DNA of 64,000 nucleotides, from the NCBI RefSeq assembly GCF_030332225.1, contig NZ_JAOWIF010000031.1, positions 310,001 through 374,000 of the forward strand, in the 5' to 3' direction. The position numbers and the translations under genes are program-made. The notes beneath the pieces were generated by a model. That model worked only from the letters and a program-made list of their open reading frames with translations. It was not told the origin of the DNA and did no database searches. The DNA is from Citrobacter sp. Cu233. Its GTDB lineage: Bacteria > Pseudomonadota > Gammaproteobacteria > Enterobacterales > Enterobacteriaceae. Shown piece by piece: positions 27,273 to 38,807 of this stretch (position 1 is its first letter; each line of letters begins with the position of its first letter).

Positions 27273-28171
27273 GGTGTCACACTCGCGGGTTGCTGGCAGC
27301 CGAGCCATCCCTCTCTGCCGGGTATTTTGCCACGAACGATCTGGCCCGTTGGCAGTGTACTGATATCGTCTGGTAACAGTTCGCCCAGTGGACAAAACGT
27401 AATCCCTGCGTCGGCGGCACGAATGAGCAGATCGTCAAATTTTTGCTGAAAAGCAATGCCTTCCACCTCTGCGTGAATCGTGTAGACCGGGGTGCCTTTG
27501 TCCCTCTGAATGCGGGAGAGAATATAGTCGTTGAAGTCTGCTGCCTGCACCTCCTGACCAACCACCTCATCCCATGTCGGTAGCGTGACCGGAATTTGTG
27601 GCGTACCCATTTCTCCTGTTTCAAGTACAGGACGGAATAACGATGTTCCCCTGCAATCGCTGTTATAGCGCAGATGGAATGTTTCTTTCGCATCGACGAC
27701 GCGTGAGTCGGCACGCCAGCCAGCTACGGCAGAACAGGTGACAGGGTGGCCGATGATCGTTTCGAGCGCATTAATGCCCCGCGAAATATCATCAATCAGC
27801 TGTTTATCGTTCCAGCCGCCACTTCGAGATTGCCAGGCATGATGATCCCAGGCGTGTAAGCCAGTTTCGTGATACCGGGCTGCTTGCGAAATGATGGCCG
27901 CATTGGCCAGGCCAATTTCTTTTCCAGGCCAGGCGGTGCCGGCCAGTAAAATATCCCACCCGTAGAGTGAGGCTGCATTTGAGCGCAGCATCTTCCACAA
28001 AAATTGCGGCTTCACCAGACGCCAGAGATGGCGCCCCATGTTGTCGGGCCCGACGCTAAAAAAGAAACTTGCCCGAACGTTATGCCGGTTCAATGTCTCC
28101 AGCAGGCGGGGCACGCCTTCGCGTGTCCCCCTGAATGTATCGACATCTATTCGCAAGCCCACTTTGGTCAT
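27269..28171 (-). CDS. arnD: Undecaprenyl phosphate-Ara4FN deformylase ArnD
   Basis: Polysaccharide-deacetylase-fold enzyme of 300 aa that removes the formyl group from undecaprenyl-phosphate-L-Ara4FN. Metal ligands are visible as RIDVDT near the N-terminus and HAWDHHAWQ, with the later TIHAEVEG block. It is a few residues longer than E. coli ArnD (296) at the C-terminus. It overlaps arnA and arnT by 4 bp each. Confidence 0.95.
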   Translation of the reverse strand: MTKVGLRIDVDTFRGTREGVPRLLETLNRHNVRASFFFSVGPDNMGRHLWRLVKPQFLWKMLRSNAASLYGWDILLAGTAWPGKEIGLANAAIISQAARYHETGLHAWDHHAWQSRSGGWNDKQLIDDISRGINALETIIGHPVTCSAVAGWRADSRVVDAKETFHLRYNSDCRGTSLFRPVLETGEMGTPQIPVTLPTWDEVVGQEVQAADFNDYILSRIQRDKGTPVYTIHAEVEGIAFQQKFDDLLIRAADAGITFCPLGELLPDDISTLPTGQIVRGKIPGREGWLGCQQPASVTP

Positions 28172-30150
28172 GATGTGTGTTCCGTGATATCCACACTGCG
28201 TAAGAAGAAGTCCAGCGTCTCTTCAACCGTTTTTTGCATATCGATTGCTGGTTCCCAGTTCAGGCAACGTTTGGCGTTACGAATACTGGGTTTGCGGTGC
28301 TCAACGTCCTGGTAGCCTTTGCCATAGTAGCTGCTACTCTCAACGTCACGGAAACCAGCAAACGGTGGGAAGTGTTGGCGCAATGGATGTTTTTCGAAGC
28401 AGGAAAGGAGCATTTCAGCCAGTTCCTGAATACTTGCTTCATTATCCGGATTACCGATATTGATGATCTCGCCGTCACAGCGCCCGCCGTCGTTTTCAAT
28501 GATGCGGAACAGGGCTTCGATACCGTCACGAATGTCGGTAAAGCAGCGCTTCTGCTTGCCGCCTTCAATCAGCTTGATGGGGGAGCCTTCCACCAGATTC
28601 AGGATCAGTTGGGTAATGGCGCGTGAGCTGCCGATACGTGCGGCGTTCAGGCTGTCCAGACGCGGTCCCATCCAGTTAAACGGACGGAATAAGGTGAAAC
28701 GTAGCCCTTCTTTTTCACCGTATGCCCAAATGACGCGATCCAGCAGTTGTTTAGAAACCGAGTAGATCCAGCGCGGTTTATTAACCGGACCGACGATCAG
28801 GTTGGAGCTGTCTTCATCGAAGTCTTTATCGGTACACATACCATAGACTTCAGATGTTGATGGGAAAATGATGCGTTTGCGGTACTTGACACAGTAGCGA
28901 ATAATTTTCAGGTTTTCTTCAAAATCGAGTTCGAAGACGCGCAGCGGGTTGCGGGTATATTCAATCGGTGTGGCAATGGCGACCAGTGGCAGCACGACGT
29001 CGCATTTTTTCACATGATATTCAATCCATTCGGAGTGAATGCTGATATCACCCTCCACAAAATGGAATCGTGGGTGTTGCAGAAAACGCTCAATCGCATC
29101 GCTGCCAATATCAAGTCCGTAGATTTCGTAGTTATCTTCGCGTAGCAGGCGTTCGGTCAGGTGGTTGCCAATGAAACCGTTAACGCCAAGGATCAAAACG
29201 CGGGTGCGACGTTTGCTGGCGGAAACGGACTGGCTGTTGAGGCGGGAACCTGCAACCAGACCCAAAACTTGTGCCAGCTGTGAGCCCTGCATAGTAATGC
29301 CATCACCCGCTTGCCCGGTAATGATTTCGAGTGCACCATCGGCACACGCAATCAGCAATGGTGATACGGAGATAACCGTTCCCGGCAGAGCCGCAGATGT
29401 ATTTGCACTTTGGCGCGATGACCAGATGGTGAATTTTTGCGTACCGGCATAGCTAAATGCGCCGGGCCATGGATCGGACACGGCGCGAACCATGTTATGC
29501 AGTTGTGCGCAGGGTTTGTTCCAGTCGAGGAAACTGTCTTCGGGCGTGCGGCGACCAAAACAGGTGGCGTCGGCTTCCTGTTGTGGGTATTCCTGAAAAT
29601 CACCGGCCTTGATGGCTGGCAGCGCCTGCGCCAGTACCTCGCGGGCAGACTGGCATAATTTATGGTGCAGGGTTAGTGCCACGTCATCGGGGGAAATGGT
29701 AATGCGTTGTTGGGCGACGATGGCACCGGCATCTGCGCGCTTGACCATGCGGTGAAGCGTCACACCTGTTTCGGTTTCACCATTGACTAATACCCAGTTC
29801 AACGGTGCACGGCCACGATATTTGGGCAGTAATGAGCCGTGCAGATTAAAGGCACCCGCAGGCGCAAGACGCAGGATCTCGTTGCTGAGTAAATGGCGAT
29901 AGTAGAATGAGAAGATCACATCAGGGGCGAGCTGGCCGATCCGCTCGATCCACAGCGGATGATTGACCTCGTCCGGAGCATACACTGGAATTCCTGCGCT
30001 GGCAGCGAGGCGGGAAACTGAGCCAAAAAACGCTTTTTCACCTGGGTTATCGGCGTGCGTAAAAATAGCAGCGATGTCATAACCCGCATCCAACAGGGCC
30101 TGAACCCCCTGACATCCCATATCGTGATAGGCAAATACGACGGCTTTCAT
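28168..30150 (-). CDS. arnA: Bifunctional UDP-Ara4N formyltransferase / UDP-glucuronate decarboxylase ArnA
   Basis: Two-domain cytoplasmic enzyme of 660 aa, the E. coli length. The N-terminal formyltransferase domain (1-304) has [21 protein letters not shown], including the Asn/His catalytic residues. The C-terminal SDR-type dehydrogenase (from [14 protein letters not shown], an NAD-binding motif) carries out oxidative decarboxylation of UDP-glucuronate and keeps the Tyr-x-x-x-Lys motif in YSVSK. Both halves are complete. Confidence 0.97.
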   Translation of the reverse strand: MKAVVFAYHDMGCQGVQALLDAGYDIAAIFTHADNPGEKAFFGSVSRLAASAGIPVYAPDEVNHPLWIERIGQLAPDVIFSFYYRHLLSNEILRLAPAGAFNLHGSLLPKYRGRAPLNWVLVNGETETGVTLHRMVKRADAGAIVAQQRITISPDDVALTLHHKLCQSAREVLAQALPAIKAGDFQEYPQQEADATCFGRRTPEDSFLDWNKPCAQLHNMVRAVSDPWPGAFSYAGTQKFTIWSSRQSANTSAALPGTVISVSPLLIACADGALEIITGQAGDGITMQGSQLAQVLGLVAGSRLNSQSVSASKRRTRVLILGVNGFIGNHLTERLLREDNYEIYGLDIGSDAIERFLQHPRFHFVEGDISIHSEWIEYHVKKCDVVLPLVAIATPIEYTRNPLRVFELDFEENLKIIRYCVKYRKRIIFPSTSEVYGMCTDKDFDEDSSNLIVGPVNKPRWIYSVSKQLLDRVIWAYGEKEGLRFTLFRPFNWMGPRLDSLNAARIGSSRAITQLILNLVEGSPIKLIEGGKQKRCFTDIRDGIEALFRIIENDGGRCDGEIINIGNPDNEASIQELAEMLLSCFEKHPLRQHFPPFAGFRDVESSSYYGKGYQDVEHRKPSIRNAKRCLNWEPAIDMQKTVEETLDFFLRSVDITEHTS

Positions 30151-31130
30151 GCGCGGTTTTCCTCAGTTGACTGCGTGGTTTGTGGACGGATAACGTGTTG
30201 AACAAAATAGCGAGGGCGTGCGCGGACATCGTTATAGATGCGACCGATATATTCGCCGAGTAATCCCATGCCAATGAATTGCGCGCCGATAAAGGTAAAC
30301 AGCACGGCAAACAGCATAAACACACCTTCTGCCGCCCACTGCGGGCCGAGCGTCAGGCGAAGAACAACAAGCAGGACCGACAGGGTAAAGCCTGTGGCGG
30401 CAATGATGCTGCCCAGCAGGCTCAACATACGCAATGGCGTGGTGGTCAGGCAGGTTACCAGGTCATACATCAGGTTTATCAGACGCATGAAACTGTACTT
30501 AGAGTCGCCAAATTCACGTTCGGCATGGTGTACCGGGATTTCCGTGGCGCGGCGGGCAAAGATGTTAGCCAGAATAGGAATAAAGGTGCTGCGCTCCTGG
30601 CAATGCAACATGGCATCGACGATGTGACGGCGATAGGCGCGCAGCATGCAGCCATAATCGCCCATTGCTTTACCGGTTGTGCGCTGAATCAGATGATTGA
30701 TCATCCGTGAGGCGGTCTTACGAAAGCGGCTGTCCTGGCGGTTCTGACGCACCGTTCCGACGACATCGAAGCCTTCTTTTGCTGTGGCAACCAGTCGCGG
30801 GATCTCCTCTGGCGGGTTTTGTAAATCAGCATCCAACGTGATGATCAGGTCGCCAGTGACGTGGCTGAAACCGGCCATAATCGCCGAGTGTTGCCCATAG
30901 TTTCGATTCAACAGAATAGAGACAATATGGCTGTTCGGTGCCTGGGAGGCGTCCATCATCAGTTGAGCCGAATTGTCACTGCTACCGTCATCAATGAGCA
31001 GAATTTCATATTCAGTATCCAGTTTTTCGCAGGCGGCGCTGGTGCGCCTGATTAATTCTGGCAGGCTTTCCTGTTCGTTAAAAACGGGAATGACCACCGA
31101 GACTTTACTAATCGGTGTGGCTTCAAACAT
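30147..31130 (-). CDS. arnC: Undecaprenyl-phosphate Ara4FN transferase ArnC
   Basis: Family 2 glycosyltransferase of 327 aa (E. coli 322). The GT-A domain shows [16 protein letters not shown], the DDGSSDNS block and the metal-binding [12 protein letters not shown]. Two C-terminal membrane helices follow. It attaches Ara4FN to undecaprenyl phosphate on the cytoplasmic face. It overlaps arnA by 4 bp and follows arnB by 2 bp. Confidence 0.96.
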   Translation of the reverse strand: MFEATPISKVSVVIPVFNEQESLPELIRRTSAACEKLDTEYEILLIDDGSSDNSAQLMMDASQAPNSHIVSILLNRNYGQHSAIMAGFSHVTGDLIITLDADLQNPPEEIPRLVATAKEGFDVVGTVRQNRQDSRFRKTASRMINHLIQRTTGKAMGDYGCMLRAYRRHIVDAMLHCQERSTFIPILANIFARRATEIPVHHAEREFGDSKYSFMRLINLMYDLVTCLTTTPLRMLSLLGSIIAATGFTLSVLLVVLRLTLGPQWAAEGVFMLFAVLFTFIGAQFIGMGLLGEYIGRIYNDVRARPRYFVQHVIRPQTTQSTEENRA

Positions 31131-31132
31131 GC

Positions 31133-32272
31133 TTATTGTCCTGCAATCTGGCGAAGTGCCGTAATGACGCGTTGTGTGTCATCGTCGGTCATGTCGGGAA
31201 AAAGCGGCAGTGAACAAATGCGTGCGCTATTCCATTCGGTATTAGGCAGAGAAAGATCGGTGAAACGTTCGCGATAATATTTCTGCGTGTGGGCCGCGCG
31301 AAAATGCAGGCCTGTGCCAATATTTCTGGCCTTTAGTGATTCCATCAGAGCATCTCTGCTCAGCCCACAGCGGGCTTCATCCACGCGAATGATGAACAAA
31401 TGCCAGGCGTGCACATGCGACCACTGAGGCAGGGTGAGCGGTTGAAACGGTGTATCGGTCAGCGCCTGTTGATACTGCTGCGCAATTTGCGCACGGCGTG
31501 CGTTCAGACGATCCAGCTTGTTCAACTGCACCAGGGCGATGGCGGCGTTGATGTCAGTCAGGTTGTACTTGTATCCCGGCGCGAGAACTTCAGCCTGCGG
31601 CGCGCGACCATAGGTTTGACGGTCATAAGCATCTACACCCAGGCCGTGAAATTTCAGGCTGCGAAGCCGTTGAGCGAACTGGCTGTCGTCAGTAACAATT
31701 AACCCTCCCTCTGCACAGGTAACATTCTTGATAGCGTGAAAGGAAAAGATTGCGGTACCACGAGCACCAACATGACGACCCTTGTATAACGTTCCGACGG
31801 CGTGCGCTGCATCTTCAATAACAGGGATTCCATGGCGTTCACCGATGGCGTAAATGGCATCAAGATCGGCTGGGGCCCCGGCATAGTGCACGGGAATAAT
31901 AGCTTTGGTTCGTGGTGTAATAGCGGCTTCTATTTGCTCGGGGGTCACCATCAGCGTATCGCGGTCGACATCGATCATCACCGGTGTGGCGCCCAGCAGG
32001 ACAATCATGTTGAGTGTAGATACCCACGTCATCGACGGGGTGATCACTTCATCGCCTTCACCCACACCCAGCGCCATTAGCGTAATGTGCATACCTGCCG
32101 TCGCGGAACAGACGGCAACGGCGTTTTGGTTTCCTGTGAGCTGGCAGAAAGCGTCTTCCAACTGCTGATTTTTAGGACCTGTAGTTATCCACCCTGAATC
32201 CAGAACCGCCTTAACTGCTGCAAGTTCTTCATCACCCATTGCCGGGCGGGAGAAAGGCAAAAAGTCAGACAT
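31133..32272 (-). CDS. arnB: UDP-Ara4O aminotransferase ArnB
   Basis: PLP-dependent DegT/DnrJ-type aminotransferase of 379 aa that makes UDP-L-Ara4N. The PLP Lys lies in [15 protein letters not shown] and the [10 protein letters not shown] and [14 protein letters not shown] blocks are conserved. Two ATGs are adjacent (32275 and 32272). The second is preferred because it is 7 bp from the AAGGA ribosome-binding site and matches the E. coli start MSEFLPFSRP. It is the first gene of the arn operon. Confidence 0.96.
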   Translation of the reverse strand: MSDFLPFSRPAMGDEELAAVKAVLDSGWITTGPKNQQLEDAFCQLTGNQNAVAVCSATAGMHITLMALGVGEGDEVITPSMTWVSTLNMIVLLGATPVMIDVDRDTLMVTPEQIEAAITPRTKAIIPVHYAGAPADLDAIYAIGERHGIPVIEDAAHAVGTLYKGRHVGARGTAIFSFHAIKNVTCAEGGLIVTDDSQFAQRLRSLKFHGLGVDAYDRQTYGRAPQAEVLAPGYKYNLTDINAAIALVQLNKLDRLNARRAQIAQQYQQALTDTPFQPLTLPQWSHVHAWHLFIIRVDEARCGLSRDALMESLKARNIGTGLHFRAAHTQKYYRERFTDLSLPNTEWNSARICSLPLFPDMTDDDTQRVITALRQIAGQ

Positions 32273-32375
32273 CATTATTCCTTAAAGCCATTTAACGCCA
32301 CCGCAGTTTTATTTTTAGTGATAAACAGGGGCATCGTTAATTATTTCATCAGGCCACAAAGGTTAAAGACTGAAG

Positions 32376-32392
32376 GTTAATTTATCCTTAAG
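32376..32392 (-). promoter_or_regulatory. PmrA-box-like site upstream of arnB
   Basis: On the minus strand the site reads CTTAAG - 5 bp - ATTAAC, close to the PmrA half-site pair (C/T)TTAA(G/T)-N5-(C/T)TTAA(G/T) described upstream of pbgP/arnB. An extra TTTAAG half-site adjoins it. It lies about 100 bp from the arnB start, a reasonable distance for activation. The rest of the arnB-nudI gap (32273-32567) is AT-rich with no gene; ais, found here in E. coli, is absent. Confidence 0.55.
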
Positions 32393-32567
32393 AGTTTAAG
32401 GTTGGAGATATAAAGGGGAATGCGGATGAGATTATTTTATTTGTCTGAAAATAAATGATTTTTACGAGTATTTTGTCGTGGCTACGGCATTGCAGTTCTG
32501 CTGCTGAATGATGAGTGCAATGCCATGATCTGAAGGATCAATACCCTGCTGCTATCACCATTTGAGT

Positions 32568-32993
32568 TTACAATAACCCTTTCAATGTTAACGTTTTACG
32601 TGTGGCGATGTTTAAATCGTAATGAGGGAGATCTTCCGGTTTAACCCAGGCGAAGTCCTGGAACTCTTCGTTAATCTTCACTTCACGGTTGGCGGAAACA
32701 CAATCGAAGATGAGATAAATCATGTAAATCTCTTCCTGGCTACCATCAGCGTAGGTTTTGGTTCGTATATCGTCACTGAAGGTCTAGGGGGTAATCTGCG
32801 ATAACTCGAGGTGTTCTCCCAGTTCTTCCCTGATTTCCCGACGTAAGGCTTCTTCGATACGTTCGCCTGGCTCAACGCCTCCGCCAGACAACGCCCACTG
32901 GCCAGGGAAAACACCGCGATCGTCGGCCATTTTGCACAGTAAATAACAGCCTTCATTTTGAATGAGTGGGCAAACAATCGTTCTTTGGCGCAT
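32568..32993 (-). pseudogene. nudI: Nucleoside triphosphatase NudI, interrupted by an amber codon
   Basis: The full 141-codon frame of the Nudix hydrolase NudI is present and otherwise intact. It starts [17 protein letters not shown] and ends TLKGLL, with the Nudix box [24 protein letters not shown]. Codon 70, Trp in E. coli (ITPWTFSDD), is TAG here (32784-32786). The product would stop after 69 residues, just after the Nudix box. No other damage is seen, so the lesion is recent, a sequencing error, or read through by a suppressor tRNA. Confidence 0.85.
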
Positions 32994-33234
32994 AAGTCTG
33001 TTCCTTGTAGGGGAGGGCGGAGGGATCCATCGTTAACACATCTTACCTTTTGCAGGCGGCAGAAAAAACGCTTCATTGCGGTTTAAGCCAGCTTTGCCGG
33101 GGAAAATAACGTTGTCTATTGAAAACGGCAATCAGGTGCCTTTTACCGTCTATTTCAGGTAAGAACTTAACCTTACTGAAACATTGTGGGTAGTATTTAG
33201 TTACAATATGTCATTGTATCGCTTTTTTAGCTCA

Positions 33235-33262
33235 TTGATTCCTCGCCATCTGGCAGTACAAT
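33235..33262 (+). promoter_or_regulatory. Putative promoter of yfaZ
   Basis: TTGATT - 16 bp - TACAAT, 48 bp before the yfaZ start. It is the best promoter-like pair in the 317-bp nudI-yfaZ gap, which otherwise shows no gene. Confidence 0.5.
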
Positions 33263-33310
33263 CCAGCGGTTTTGGGGCTATGTTTTGATTATTGCTGGAA
33301 AGGATAGAAA

Positions 33311-33853
33311 ATGAAAAAAAGTGTATTACTGGGTTTTGCCGGAATGCTGTTTGTTTCTGCGTCGGCGAACGCGATTAGCATTAATGGCCAGGCTGGCAAA
33401 GATTACACCAACCTTGGATTCGGTATGGGAACTGAAACCACGGGTCTGGCTGTCAGCGGTAACTGGATGCATAACGATGACGACGGTGATGTTGCAGGGC
33501 TTGGCCTTGGTCTGAATATCCCTCTGGGTCCGTTGCTGGCAACAGTCGGTGGGAAAGGTATCTATACCAACCCGAAAGACGGTGATGAAGGCTACGCGGC
33601 AGCTGTCGGTGGTGGTTTACAGTGGCCGATTGGCGACAGTTTCCGTCTGTTTGGCGAATACTACTACTCCCCGGACTCACTCTCCAGCGGGATCGACAGC
33701 TACGAAGAAGCTAACGCCGGGGCGCGCCTGACGATTATGCGTCCGCTGAGCATTGAAGCAGGTTACCGTTACCTGAATCTGGCGGGTAAAGATGGCAACC
33801 GCGATAACGCGATTGCTGACGGCCCGTACGTTGGGGTCAGCGCCAGCTTCTGA
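33311..33853 (+). CDS. yfaZ: YfaZ family outer-membrane protein
   Basis: Protein of 180 aa with a signal peptide (cleavage near ANA-ISIN, residue 21). The mature part is a Gly/Tyr-rich beta-barrel-like chain ending in the typical outer-membrane C-terminal aromatic, GVSASF. The function is unknown and it is annotated as a putative porin in E. coli. It has a good AAAGGA ribosome-binding site and stands alone between nudI and yfaY. Confidence 0.88.
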   Translation: MKKSVLLGFAGMLFVSASANAISINGQAGKDYTNLGFGMGTETTGLAVSGNWMHNDDDGDVAGLGLGLNIPLGPLLATVGGKGIYTNPKDGDEGYAAAVGGGLQWPIGDSFRLFGEYYYSPDSLSSGIDSYEEANAGARLTIMRPLSIEAGYRYLNLAGKDGNRDNAIADGPYVGVSASF

Positions 33854-33966
33854 TGTCCCTGGCGCGGCATTTAGCCGCGCCTGTTTTTATTTCTCTCTCT
33901 CCTTCCTCCTCCATGTTCCTCCTCCATTGCGTTATAGTGTTTTGATTGCATAAGCAGGAGAACACA

Positions 33967-35163
33967 ATGTTAAACGTGGAGATGCTATCCACCGGGGATG
34001 AAGTGTTGCACGGTCAGATCGTCGACACCAATGCCGCCTGGCTGGCCGATTTTTTCTTTAATCAGGGATTACCGTTAACCCGCCGTAACACGGTGGGCGA
34101 CAATCTTGACGATCTGGTCGCCATTTTGCGCGAACGCAGTGAACACGCCGATATTTTGATTGTTAATGGTGGCTTAGGTCCAACCAGCGATGATTTGAGC
34201 GCACTGGCGGCGGCAACCGCAAAAGGTGAAGGGCTGGTTCTGCATGAAGCGTGGCTGGCCGAAATGACGCGTTTTTTCCGTGAGCGGGGACGCGTGATGG
34301 CACCGAGCAATCGCAAACAGGCTGAACTTCCGGCCAGCGCGGAGTTTATTAATAATCCGGTCGGAACTGCCTGCGGGTTCGCCGTAAAGCTTAATCGCTG
34401 CCTGATGTTCTTTACGCCGGGTGTGCCGTCAGAATTTAAAGTGATGGTTGAACATGAGATCCTGCCGCGCCTGCGTGAACGTTTTTCTCTTTCCCAGCCC
34501 CCGCTATGTCTGCGCTTAACGACTTTTGGTCGTTCTGAAAGCGATCTGGCACAGAGCCTGGACTCTCTGGTTTTACCGCCCGGGGTGACAATGGGATATC
34601 GTTCGTCCATGCCAATAATCGAGCTGAAGCTAACCGGGCCCGATTCCCAACGTGAAGCGATGCTGGCGCTCTGGCCGGAGGTGAAACGCGTTGCCGGGCA
34701 GAATATGATTTTTGAAGGCACGGAAGGGCTTCCTGCACAAATTGCACGTACTTTGCAGTCGCGACAGTTCAGCCTGACGCTCAGCGAGCAGTTTACCGCG
34801 GGCCTGATCGCACTCCAGCTTTCTCGCGTTAACGCGCCTCTGTTGGCCAGTGAAGTGGTGCCATCTCAGGAAGAAACGCTGGCACAAACGGCGCACTGGA
34901 TAACCGAGCGACGCGGCAACCATTATGCCGAACTGGCGCTGGCGGTATCGGGTTTCGAAAACGAACATATTAACTTCGCACTGGCAACACCTGACGGCAC
35001 ACATGCCTTGCGGGTGCGACTCAATGCAAATCGCTACAGTTTGGTTGTTCGTCAGGAAGTTTGCGCAATGATGGCGCTTAATATGCTGCGTCGCTGGTTA
35101 AACGGGCAGGATCTTGCCAGCGAACACGGCTGGATTGAAGTGGTTGAGTCGCTGTCGATCTAA
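33967..35163 (+). CDS. yfaY: CinA-like protein YfaY
   Basis: Protein of 398 aa (E. coli about 400) with an N-terminal MoCF-biosynthesis/CinA domain (MLSTGDEVLHGQIVDTNAAWLAD, NGGLGPTSDDLSALA). A C-terminal region resembles a degenerate CinA deamidase domain, with SEQFTAGLIALQLS where nicotinamide mononucleotide deamidases have a conserved Ser/Thr site. In E. coli YfaY lacks clear NMN deamidase activity. The start MLNVEMLSTG is preferred over an in-frame ATG 7 codons upstream because of the GGAG site before it. Confidence 0.92.
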   Translation: MLNVEMLSTGDEVLHGQIVDTNAAWLADFFFNQGLPLTRRNTVGDNLDDLVAILRERSEHADILIVNGGLGPTSDDLSALAAATAKGEGLVLHEAWLAEMTRFFRERGRVMAPSNRKQAELPASAEFINNPVGTACGFAVKLNRCLMFFTPGVPSEFKVMVEHEILPRLRERFSLSQPPLCLRLTTFGRSESDLAQSLDSLVLPPGVTMGYRSSMPIIELKLTGPDSQREAMLALWPEVKRVAGQNMIFEGTEGLPAQIARTLQSRQFSLTLSEQFTAGLIALQLSRVNAPLLASEVVPSQEETLAQTAHWITERRGNHYAELALAVSGFENEHINFALATPDGTHALRVRLNANRYSLVVRQEVCAMMALNMLRRWLNGQDLASEHGWIEVVESLSI

Positions 35164-35171
35164 CCTGTAAA

Positions 35172-35258
35172 TTGCCCGATGGAGCTGCGCTTATCGGGCT
35201 TTGCGTGAACGTCTGTTTATCTGCCGGAGTAGACGTTCACCCGCCATCCGGCAATTTT
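35172..35258. repeat. REP/BIME palindromes between yfaY and yfaX
   Basis: GCCCGAT (35174-35180) pairs with ATCGGGC (35193-35199). A second perfect 10-bp inverted repeat, GTGAACGTCT (35205-35214) / AGACGTTCAC (35231-35240), encloses a half-REP (TGCCGGAGT), followed by GCCATCCGGCA. The cluster may act as the yfaY transcript end or a gyrase/IHF-type BIME. The remaining gap to yfaX should hold its promoter; I could not pick a clear one. Confidence 0.7.
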
Positions 35259-35433
35259 CCCTGCATTTTTGTCCAACCTGTTGTACTCCCCGTGGAAAAA
35301 TCCGTGCTGTGGTTCACATTTCTATACGTAATCTTTCCAGCCAGCTGGAAGAAAGGCGGGATTTGATGTGCTTCACAATTTTACCCCTGTTGACCGAACA
35401 CACTGATTCCAGTATCTCAGACCGGAGTCCAGT

Positions 35434-36216
35434 ATGTTGGAATCAAGCAAGGTCCCTGCTCTCACCAGAGCGATAGACATTCTCAATCTTATTGCGCGTA
35501 TCGGCCCGTGTAGCGCCGCAACGATTGTGGAGACGTTGGGTATTCCGAAAAGCACCGCTTATTTGTTGTTAAACGAACTAAAGCGTCAGCGCTTTCTCAG
35601 TATTGATCACCAGGAGAAATACTGCCTGTGGACCAAGCTTGTTGAACTTTCGGGACACGCGTTGAGCAAAATGGATCTGCGTGAGCTGGCGCGACCCCGT
35701 TTGACACAGCTGATGGATGAAACCGATTTGCTTTGTCATCTGGGGCTCATCGACCACGAAAGCGCGTATTACATTCTGAAAGTGGAATCCTCGTCCACCA
35801 TCAGTGTGCGATCGCATGAGGGAAAAAGTCTTTCTCTGTATCGCTCAGGCATTGGCAAATGTTTGCTGGCCTGGCAGCCTGCGGCAGTACGCAAAACCAT
35901 TATTGACCAGTTGGTATGGGAGAAGGCGACGCCGACCACCATTGCCAATCCTCAGCAATTGAATGATGAACTGGAGCGCATTCGTCAGCGCGGATGGAGC
36001 TTTGATAACGGCGAGGATTACCCGGATGTTCGCTGTGTTGCCGCCCCCGTTTTTAATGCCAGTAATACGCTGACTGCCGCGATTTCAGTGGTCGGTACTC
36101 GCTTACAAATCAACGAAGAGAATCGTGATTACCTGGCCGGGAAGGCAATAGCCTGCGCCAAAGATATTTCACGTCTGTTGGGCTGGAAAAGCCCCCTCGA
36201 TTCACTCGCATCATAA
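35434..36216 (+). CDS. yfaX: IclR-family regulator of rhamnonate genes
   Basis: Transcription regulator of 260 aa, named RhmR or YfaX. An N-terminal winged helix-turn-helix (about 8-70; [41 protein letters not shown]) is followed by an IclR effector-binding domain (about 80-250) with the block [14 protein letters not shown]. It is co-directional with rhmD, starting 14 bp before it, so it is probably a local regulator of rhamnonate catabolism. The effector is not visible from sequence. Confidence 0.92.
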   Translation: MLESSKVPALTRAIDILNLIARIGPCSAATIVETLGIPKSTAYLLLNELKRQRFLSIDHQEKYCLWTKLVELSGHALSKMDLRELARPRLTQLMDETDLLCHLGLIDHESAYYILKVESSSTISVRSHEGKSLSLYRSGIGKCLLAWQPAAVRKTIIDQLVWEKATPTTIANPQQLNDELERIRQRGWSFDNGEDYPDVRCVAAPVFNASNTLTAAISVVGTRLQINEENRDYLAGKAIACAKDISRLLGWKSPLDSLAS

Positions 36217-36230
36217 TAATGGAGAACATC

Positions 36231-37436
36231 ATGACCCTACCAAAAATTAAACATGTTCGTGCCTGGTTTACCGGCGGCGCTACGGCGGAGAAAGGGGCGG
36301 GCGGGGGTGATTATCATGACCAGGGCGCTCATCACTGGATTGACGATCATATTGCCACGCCAATGAGTAAATACCGTGAGTATGAACAGTCGCGCCAGTC
36401 TTTCGGCATAAACGTGCTGGGGACGTTGATTGTCGAAGTGGAGGCAGAAAACGGCCAGACGGGGTTTGCGGTCTCGACGGCAGGAGAAATGGGCTGTTTT
36501 ATTGTCGAAAAGCACCTTAATCGCTTTATCGAAGGCAAATGCGTCAGTGATATTAAACTCATTCACGATCAGATGCTTGGTGCCACAATGTATTACTCCG
36601 GCTCTGGCGGTCTGGTGATGAACACGATCTCTTGCGTGGATCTCGCGCTTTGGGATCTGTTTGGCAAGGTGGTTGGCTTACCGGTTTACAAACTGCTGGG
36701 GGGCGCAGTGCGCGATGAGATCCAGTTTTACGCCACGGGTGCGAGGCCGGATCTGGCAAAAGCGTTGGGGTTTATCGGCGGCAAAATGCCGACCCACTGG
36801 GGGCCGCACGACGGAGATGCGGGCGTTCGCAAAGATGCTGCGATGGTGGCTGATATGCGTGAGAAATGTGGCCCGGATTTCTGGCTGATGCTCGATTGCT
36901 GGATGAGCCAGGACGTGAACTATGCCACCAAACTGGCACATGCTTGTGCGCCGCATAACCTGAAATGGATCGAAGAGTGTCTGCCGCCACAGCAGTATGA
37001 AGGTTATCGTGAGCTGAAGCGCAATGCACCGGCAGGCATGATGGTGACCAGTGGTGAACACCACGGCACGTTGCAGTCCTTCCGTACGCTGTCTGAAACC
37101 GGCATTGATATCATGCAGCCTGATGTAGGCTGGTGTGGTGGATTAACCACGCTGGTGGAAATTGCCGCCATCGCTAAATCGCGTGGACAACTGGTGGTGC
37201 CGCACGGCTCATCGGTCTACTCGCACCATGCGGTGATCACTTTCACGAACACCCCGTTTAGTGAGTTCCTGATGACCAGCCCGGATTGTTCAACGATGCG
37301 CCCTCAGTTTGACCCGATTCTGCTGGATGAACCCGTACCCGTGAATGGACGAATCCATAAGTCGGTACTCGATAAGCCTGGCTTTGGCGTCGAGCTTAAC
37401 CGTGACTGCAATCTGAAACGCCCCTACAGCCACTAA
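36231..37436 (+). CDS. rhmD: L-rhamnonate dehydratase RhmD
   Basis: Enolase-superfamily (MR subgroup) dehydratase of 401 aa that converts L-rhamnonate to 2-dehydro-3-deoxy-L-rhamnonate. Metal ligands are seen in [16 protein letters not shown] and TSGEHHGT. The catalytic His-Asp pair includes PDVGWCGG and [13 protein letters not shown]. The ATG at 36231 has a GGAG site 7 bp upstream and is chosen. An ATG at 36219 (four more residues, MENI) is in frame but has no ribosome-binding site. Confidence 0.95.
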   Translation: MTLPKIKHVRAWFTGGATAEKGAGGGDYHDQGAHHWIDDHIATPMSKYREYEQSRQSFGINVLGTLIVEVEAENGQTGFAVSTAGEMGCFIVEKHLNRFIEGKCVSDIKLIHDQMLGATMYYSGSGGLVMNTISCVDLALWDLFGKVVGLPVYKLLGGAVRDEIQFYATGARPDLAKALGFIGGKMPTHWGPHDGDAGVRKDAAMVADMREKCGPDFWLMLDCWMSQDVNYATKLAHACAPHNLKWIEECLPPQQYEGYRELKRNAPAGMMVTSGEHHGTLQSFRTLSETGIDIMQPDVGWCGGLTTLVEIAAIAKSRGQLVVPHGSSVYSHHAVITFTNTPFSEFLMTSPDCSTMRPQFDPILLDEPVPVNGRIHKSVLDKPGFGVELNRDCNLKRPYSH

Positions 37437-37492
37437 TGACCAGTGCGTTGCCTTATTCACGGCAACGCCCTCATTTCTTTGAGGATCTTGTG

Positions 37493-38782
37493 ATGACAAC
37501 CACTTTACTTGACGGTGTAGTGAAGAAAAACCGTGCGCGTTTGATTCCCTTTATGTTGGCGCTGTATGTGCTGGCGTTTCTGGATCGTTCGAACATTGGG
37601 TTTGCCAAAGAGACGTATCAGATTGATACCGGGCTGAGCAATGAAGCTTATGCGCTGGGTGCGGGTATTTTCTTTGTGGTATACGCGTTCCTGGGCGTTC
37701 CTGCCAACCTGCTGATGCGTAAATTTGGTGCCAGAAGTTGGATCGGCACCACCACGCTGCTGTGGGGATTTCTCTCTGCGGCGATGGCGTGGGCGGATAC
37801 CGAAGCAAAGTTCCTGATTATCCGTACCCTGTTGGGGGCGGCGGAAGCCGGTTTCTTCCCCGGTATGATCTACCTGACGTCGCAATGGTTTCCGCAGCGC
37901 AACCGGGCCAGCATCATGGGGCTGTTTTACATGGGGGCGCCGCTGGCGTTAACGCTGGGATCGCCGCTTTCTGGCGCGCTGTTGGAGATGCACGGTTTTA
38001 TGGGCCAGCCAGGCTGGTTCTGGATGTTCGTTATCGAAGGTTTACTGGCGGTTGGCGCAGGCGTTTTCACCTTCTTCTGGCTGGATGACACGCCGCAGCA
38101 GGCGCGTTTTCTGAGTGCGGAGGAAAAAGCCGTTCTCATCAGTCAGCTGGCGAGCGAAGAAGAGAAAAAGGCCACCTCAAAACTGTCGGATGCTTTGCGC
38201 AATGGGCGTGTCTGGCAACTGGCGATGATTTACCTGACGATTCAGGTAGCGGTCTACGGATTGATCTTCTTCCTGCCCACCCAGGTTGCGGCATTATTGG
38301 GAACCAAAGTTGGTTTTACTGCGTCCGTGGTGACGGCTATTCCGTGGGTGGTTGCCCTGTTCGGTACCTGGCTCATCCCGCGCTACTCCGATCGTACCGG
38401 TGACCGGCGCAATGTGGCGGCCCTGACGTTGTTAGCCGCCGGGATCGGGATCGGCGTTTCCGGTCTGGTGTCTCCGGTGCTGGCTATTCTGGCTTTATGT
38501 GTGGCGGCTGCGGGCTTTATTGCCGTCCAGCCGGTGTTCTGGACAATGCCGACTCAATTGCTCTCGGGTACCGCACTGGCGGCGGGCATTGGCTTTGTAA
38601 ATCTGTTTGGCGCAGTGGGTGGGTTTCTGGCCCCCATCTTGCGGGTTAAAGCTGAAACCGTTTTTGCCAGTGATGCAGCAGGGCTTTTGACCCTGGCATG
38701 CGTGGCGGTTATGGGTTCAGTCATTATCTTCACCCTGAAAGTCAGCCGTCCTGCTTCGCAAATGGGCGCGGTGCATCATTAA
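37493..38782 (+). CDS. rhmT: MFS transporter RhmT (rhamnonate uptake)
   Basis: Major facilitator of the anion:cation symporter (phthalate permease-like) family, 429 aa, with 12 predicted membrane helices. Family blocks include [16 protein letters not shown] at helix 1 and [17 protein letters not shown]. Located between rhmD and rhmA, it is the likely L-rhamnonate importer; substrate is inferred from context. The start MTTTLLDGV has a GAGGA site. A longer in-frame extension back to 37436 overlaps the rhmD stop and lacks family match. Confidence 0.94.
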   Translation: MTTTLLDGVVKKNRARLIPFMLALYVLAFLDRSNIGFAKETYQIDTGLSNEAYALGAGIFFVVYAFLGVPANLLMRKFGARSWIGTTTLLWGFLSAAMAWADTEAKFLIIRTLLGAAEAGFFPGMIYLTSQWFPQRNRASIMGLFYMGAPLALTLGSPLSGALLEMHGFMGQPGWFWMFVIEGLLAVGAGVFTFFWLDDTPQQARFLSAEEKAVLISQLASEEEKKATSKLSDALRNGRVWQLAMIYLTIQVAVYGLIFFLPTQVAALLGTKVGFTASVVTAIPWVVALFGTWLIPRYSDRTGDRRNVAALTLLAAGIGIGVSGLVSPVLAILALCVAAAGFIAVQPVFWTMPTQLLSGTALAAGIGFVNLFGAVGGFLAPILRVKAETVFASDAAGLLTLACVAVMGSVIIFTLKVSRPASQMGAVHH

Positions 38783-38807
38783 TCTTATCTACGTTGTAAG
38801 GATCGTT

